From: Bacteroidota bacterium
GTDB taxonomy: Bacteria > Bacteroidota > Bacteroidia > NS11-12g > UBA9320
Length of the DNA: 7,212 nt
Reading direction: 5' to 3'
NCBI GenBank assembly: GCA_003485825.1
Contig: DNHN01000229.1
Span: 1-7,212 of the forward strand
The position numbers were made by a program, and so were the translations under genes. Within the stretch, counting starts at the first letter, position 1; every line of letters begins with the position of its first letter. The notes below the pieces were generated by a model. It did no database searches, had not been told where the DNA came from, and saw nothing but the letters and a program-made list of their open reading frames with translations. This document shows positions 7,101 to 7,212 of this stretch, piece by piece.

Positions 7101-7212
7101 TACCGAAGTAAAGGTAGCTGTAGCACCATCAATTCTAAATGAAGATGATGCAAAACCTGGAATTACAATATTTATGTAATGATTATCTATATCATAAAAT
7201 CGACTACTGTAT
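4176..7212 (-). CDS. Large secreted multi-PKD protein with type IX sorting domain (N terminus missing)
   Basis: This is a cell-surface or secreted protein, probably an adhesin or matrix protein, exported by the type IX secretion system. The visible 1011 codons hold, in order, the end of an IgGFc-binding-like domain (6909-7211), ten PKD-like repeats of 77-84 residues (4455-6908), and a type B gliding-motility-associated C-terminal domain (4179-4454). The gene is 5'-truncated by the window. A GTG at 6906-6908 could be taken as the start, but the frame has no stop up to 7212 and the 101 residues before it are conserved-looking, so that codon is internal Val. The signal peptide must lie beyond the edge. 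The repeats are rich in Thr, Ser and Asp, with 19 regularly spaced cysteines, as expected of an extracellular protein. The ligand is unknown; IgG-Fc binding should not be assumed from the domain name. The stop is TAA at 4176-4178, followed by a 14-bp hairpin. Confidence 0.9.
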   Translation of the reverse strand, partial: YSSRFYDIDNHYINIVIPGFASSSFRIDGATATFTSVPNNSFYSYARIPVSRGNHRLKASEGFIATAYGEGQYESYGYAAGANVIDLTAQAKVANSTKNGEVTNCIGRPTNFTGQAEYTVVRWEWDFGDGITDTVQNPTHLYLDTGIYVAKLYTYKPAFDGCSNYDSAFVEVKIFGKPEARMSKTNLCDSLTAIFTDESVIPSPETKLISIWNIQGASGVKYGSPISHLFDTTGKFEVRMEVVTTNQCKDTLIDSLVVNPNPKADFAVSNACFYDSSYLINQSFLVTGGIDTNRWGYGDFSGSLDENPIHFFRDSGKYQITLEVVSDSGCKDTITKEFYKHPRMDVSFSYYDTCFGEGNSFLNTSILEGGTYTDTTWYTSVPDTASTYNFTSTFGSIGTFKVTLIMEQDSFCRDTFTQDIEVDPLPIPTFTATGLCLSDSTMFIDGTTLSSGTYTVAWNFGNGTTGAGSPTKIQYLTNGQKTVTLTATSDLGCETDTTLSILITNPDIVNINTSDLCEGYSQEMSSTNSLGLDSFSAYAWTVNGTSIGTDSTVSYTANSAGIYRVNLEVMTKNGCRISLLDSFESFVSPSANFTVSDVCDGENILPTDNSTIQVPAFISGYQWLVDGVSRSTKQYPTLSTSGEGLYRIKLITTSGNGCVDSIQKVATIYPVPNTSFTSSNQCFGKNTVLTNSSTLTSGNVSNLQWTVDGVNYTGSGVSYVFPSYGNHEIRLISESDKGCLDTLTRDVAIHPLPVLDVQIDADSGCIPFDAAIVNNSTIPSGAISAITYTWGDGTVNQANTHTYTVPGTYPISAVAESDQGCRDSVGISNLVRVFDLPTADFVFTPLKPSTLTELVTFKDMSVGNPVQWDWSTSDGFFYSGSSVGHQFADSGLYRVTLSIVNDKGCKDETYQDVYVNADLLVHIPNGFSPNGDGINDTYGLGGITQGVNKLQMTIYNRWGEIIFSSTNVADRWDGTYQGKPVPQGVYLYMIQYTNPKQTKWYYLNGEIHLMK
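4179..4454 (-). other. Type B T9SS sorting domain (gliding motility-associated C-terminal, CHU_C-like)
   Basis: The last 92 residues follow the family pattern closely: I-P-N-G-F-S-P-N-G-D-G-I-N-D-T at the start, then I-Y-N-R-W-G-E, then D-R-W-D-G-T, then P-Q-G-V-Y-L-Y and a final G-E-I-H-L-M-K. This domain directs substrates through the type IX secretion system of Bacteroidota. It contains no cysteine, unlike the repeats ahead of it. Confidence 0.93.
4455..6908 (-). repeat. Ten tandem PKD-like domains
   Basis: Approximate units on the minus strand are 6663-6908, 6411-6662, 6165-6410, 5919-6164, 5679-5918, 5430-5678, 5181-5429, 4938-5180, 4686-4937 and 4455-4685. Each has a Trp in the central strand, a G-x-Y/F-x-V/I-x-L strand, and a closing Cys before an acidic or polar residue. 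Unit 1 has the textbook WDFGDG, unit 5 WNFGNG and unit 9 TWGDG. Units 6, 7 and 8 carry W-T-V-N-G, W-L-V-D-G and W-T-V-D-G instead. Unit 10 lacks the opening Cys. The units are too diverged for long identical DNA stretches, so the duplication is old. These Ig-like folds probably form a stalk. Confidence 0.85.
6909..7211 (-). other. C-terminal end of an IgGFc-binding-like domain (partial)
   Basis: Translating the open frame upstream of the GTG at 6908 gives 101 residues to the window edge. They include S-Y-A-R-I-P-V, then H-R-L-K-A-S-E-G-F-I-A-T-A-Y-G and E-S-Y-G-Y-A-A-G-A-N-V. This resembles the conserved end of the IgGFc-binding-like N-terminal domain found on many Bacteroidota T9SS proteins with PKD repeats. 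The match is from recognition of the pattern, not a search. The rest of the domain lies outside the window. Confidence 0.7.

Noticed and set aside
4985..7142. Several plus-strand open frames opposite the large repeat protein
   Set aside because: Long antisense frames are expected opposite a Thr/Ser/Gly-rich repeat gene; none shows a recognisable domain, and they overlap one another.

Overview
The window looks like chromosome from a free-living Bacteroidota, most likely a Flavobacteriales-type bacterium. The main reason is the large minus-strand protein at the right. It ends in a gliding-motility-associated (type B) sorting domain of the type IX secretion system, carries about ten PKD-like repeats, and has the tail of an IgGFc-binding-like domain ahead of them. 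That architecture is characteristic of this phylum. The moderately AT-rich sequence, the absence of clear Shine-Dalgarno sites and a TAnnTTTG-type promoter box fit the same picture. I see no phage, IS element, CRISPR array, tRNA or rRNA.

Left part (1-1176, plus strand): a strong intrinsic terminator (61-89) closes a gene that lies mostly off the left edge. A small DUF3817 membrane protein (195-464) follows, then a LysE-family exporter (559-1176) that starts with GTG immediately after an in-frame stop and just downstream of a TAnnTTTG box.

Middle (1228-4068, minus strand): a compact operon, read right to left. It encodes a thioredoxin-fold lipoprotein of the TlpA type (3583-4068), a FemAB/GNAT-like acyltransferase with a TTG start (2374-3576), and a YdjM/DUF457-type membrane-bound putative metal-dependent hydrolase (1228-2367). 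Both junctions are exactly 6 nt and all three genes share one reading frame, so a single frame runs through 947 codons broken only by two internal stops. This operon converges on the LysE gene across a 51-bp gap.

Right part (4176-7212, minus strand): the very large secreted repeat protein, whose N terminus lies beyond the right edge. The GTG at 6906-6908 is internal, because the frame stays open to the window end and the upstream residues match the conserved end of an IgGFc-binding-like domain. A 14-bp perfect inverted repeat separates this gene from the tlpA-like operon and probably acts as its terminator.

Nothing here is clearly a new defence or mobile system. The points most worth a second look are the same-frame three-gene operon, the regular two-cysteine lattice in the repeat protein with its W-x-V-[DN]-G repeat subtype, and the likely leaderless GTG start of the LysE gene.
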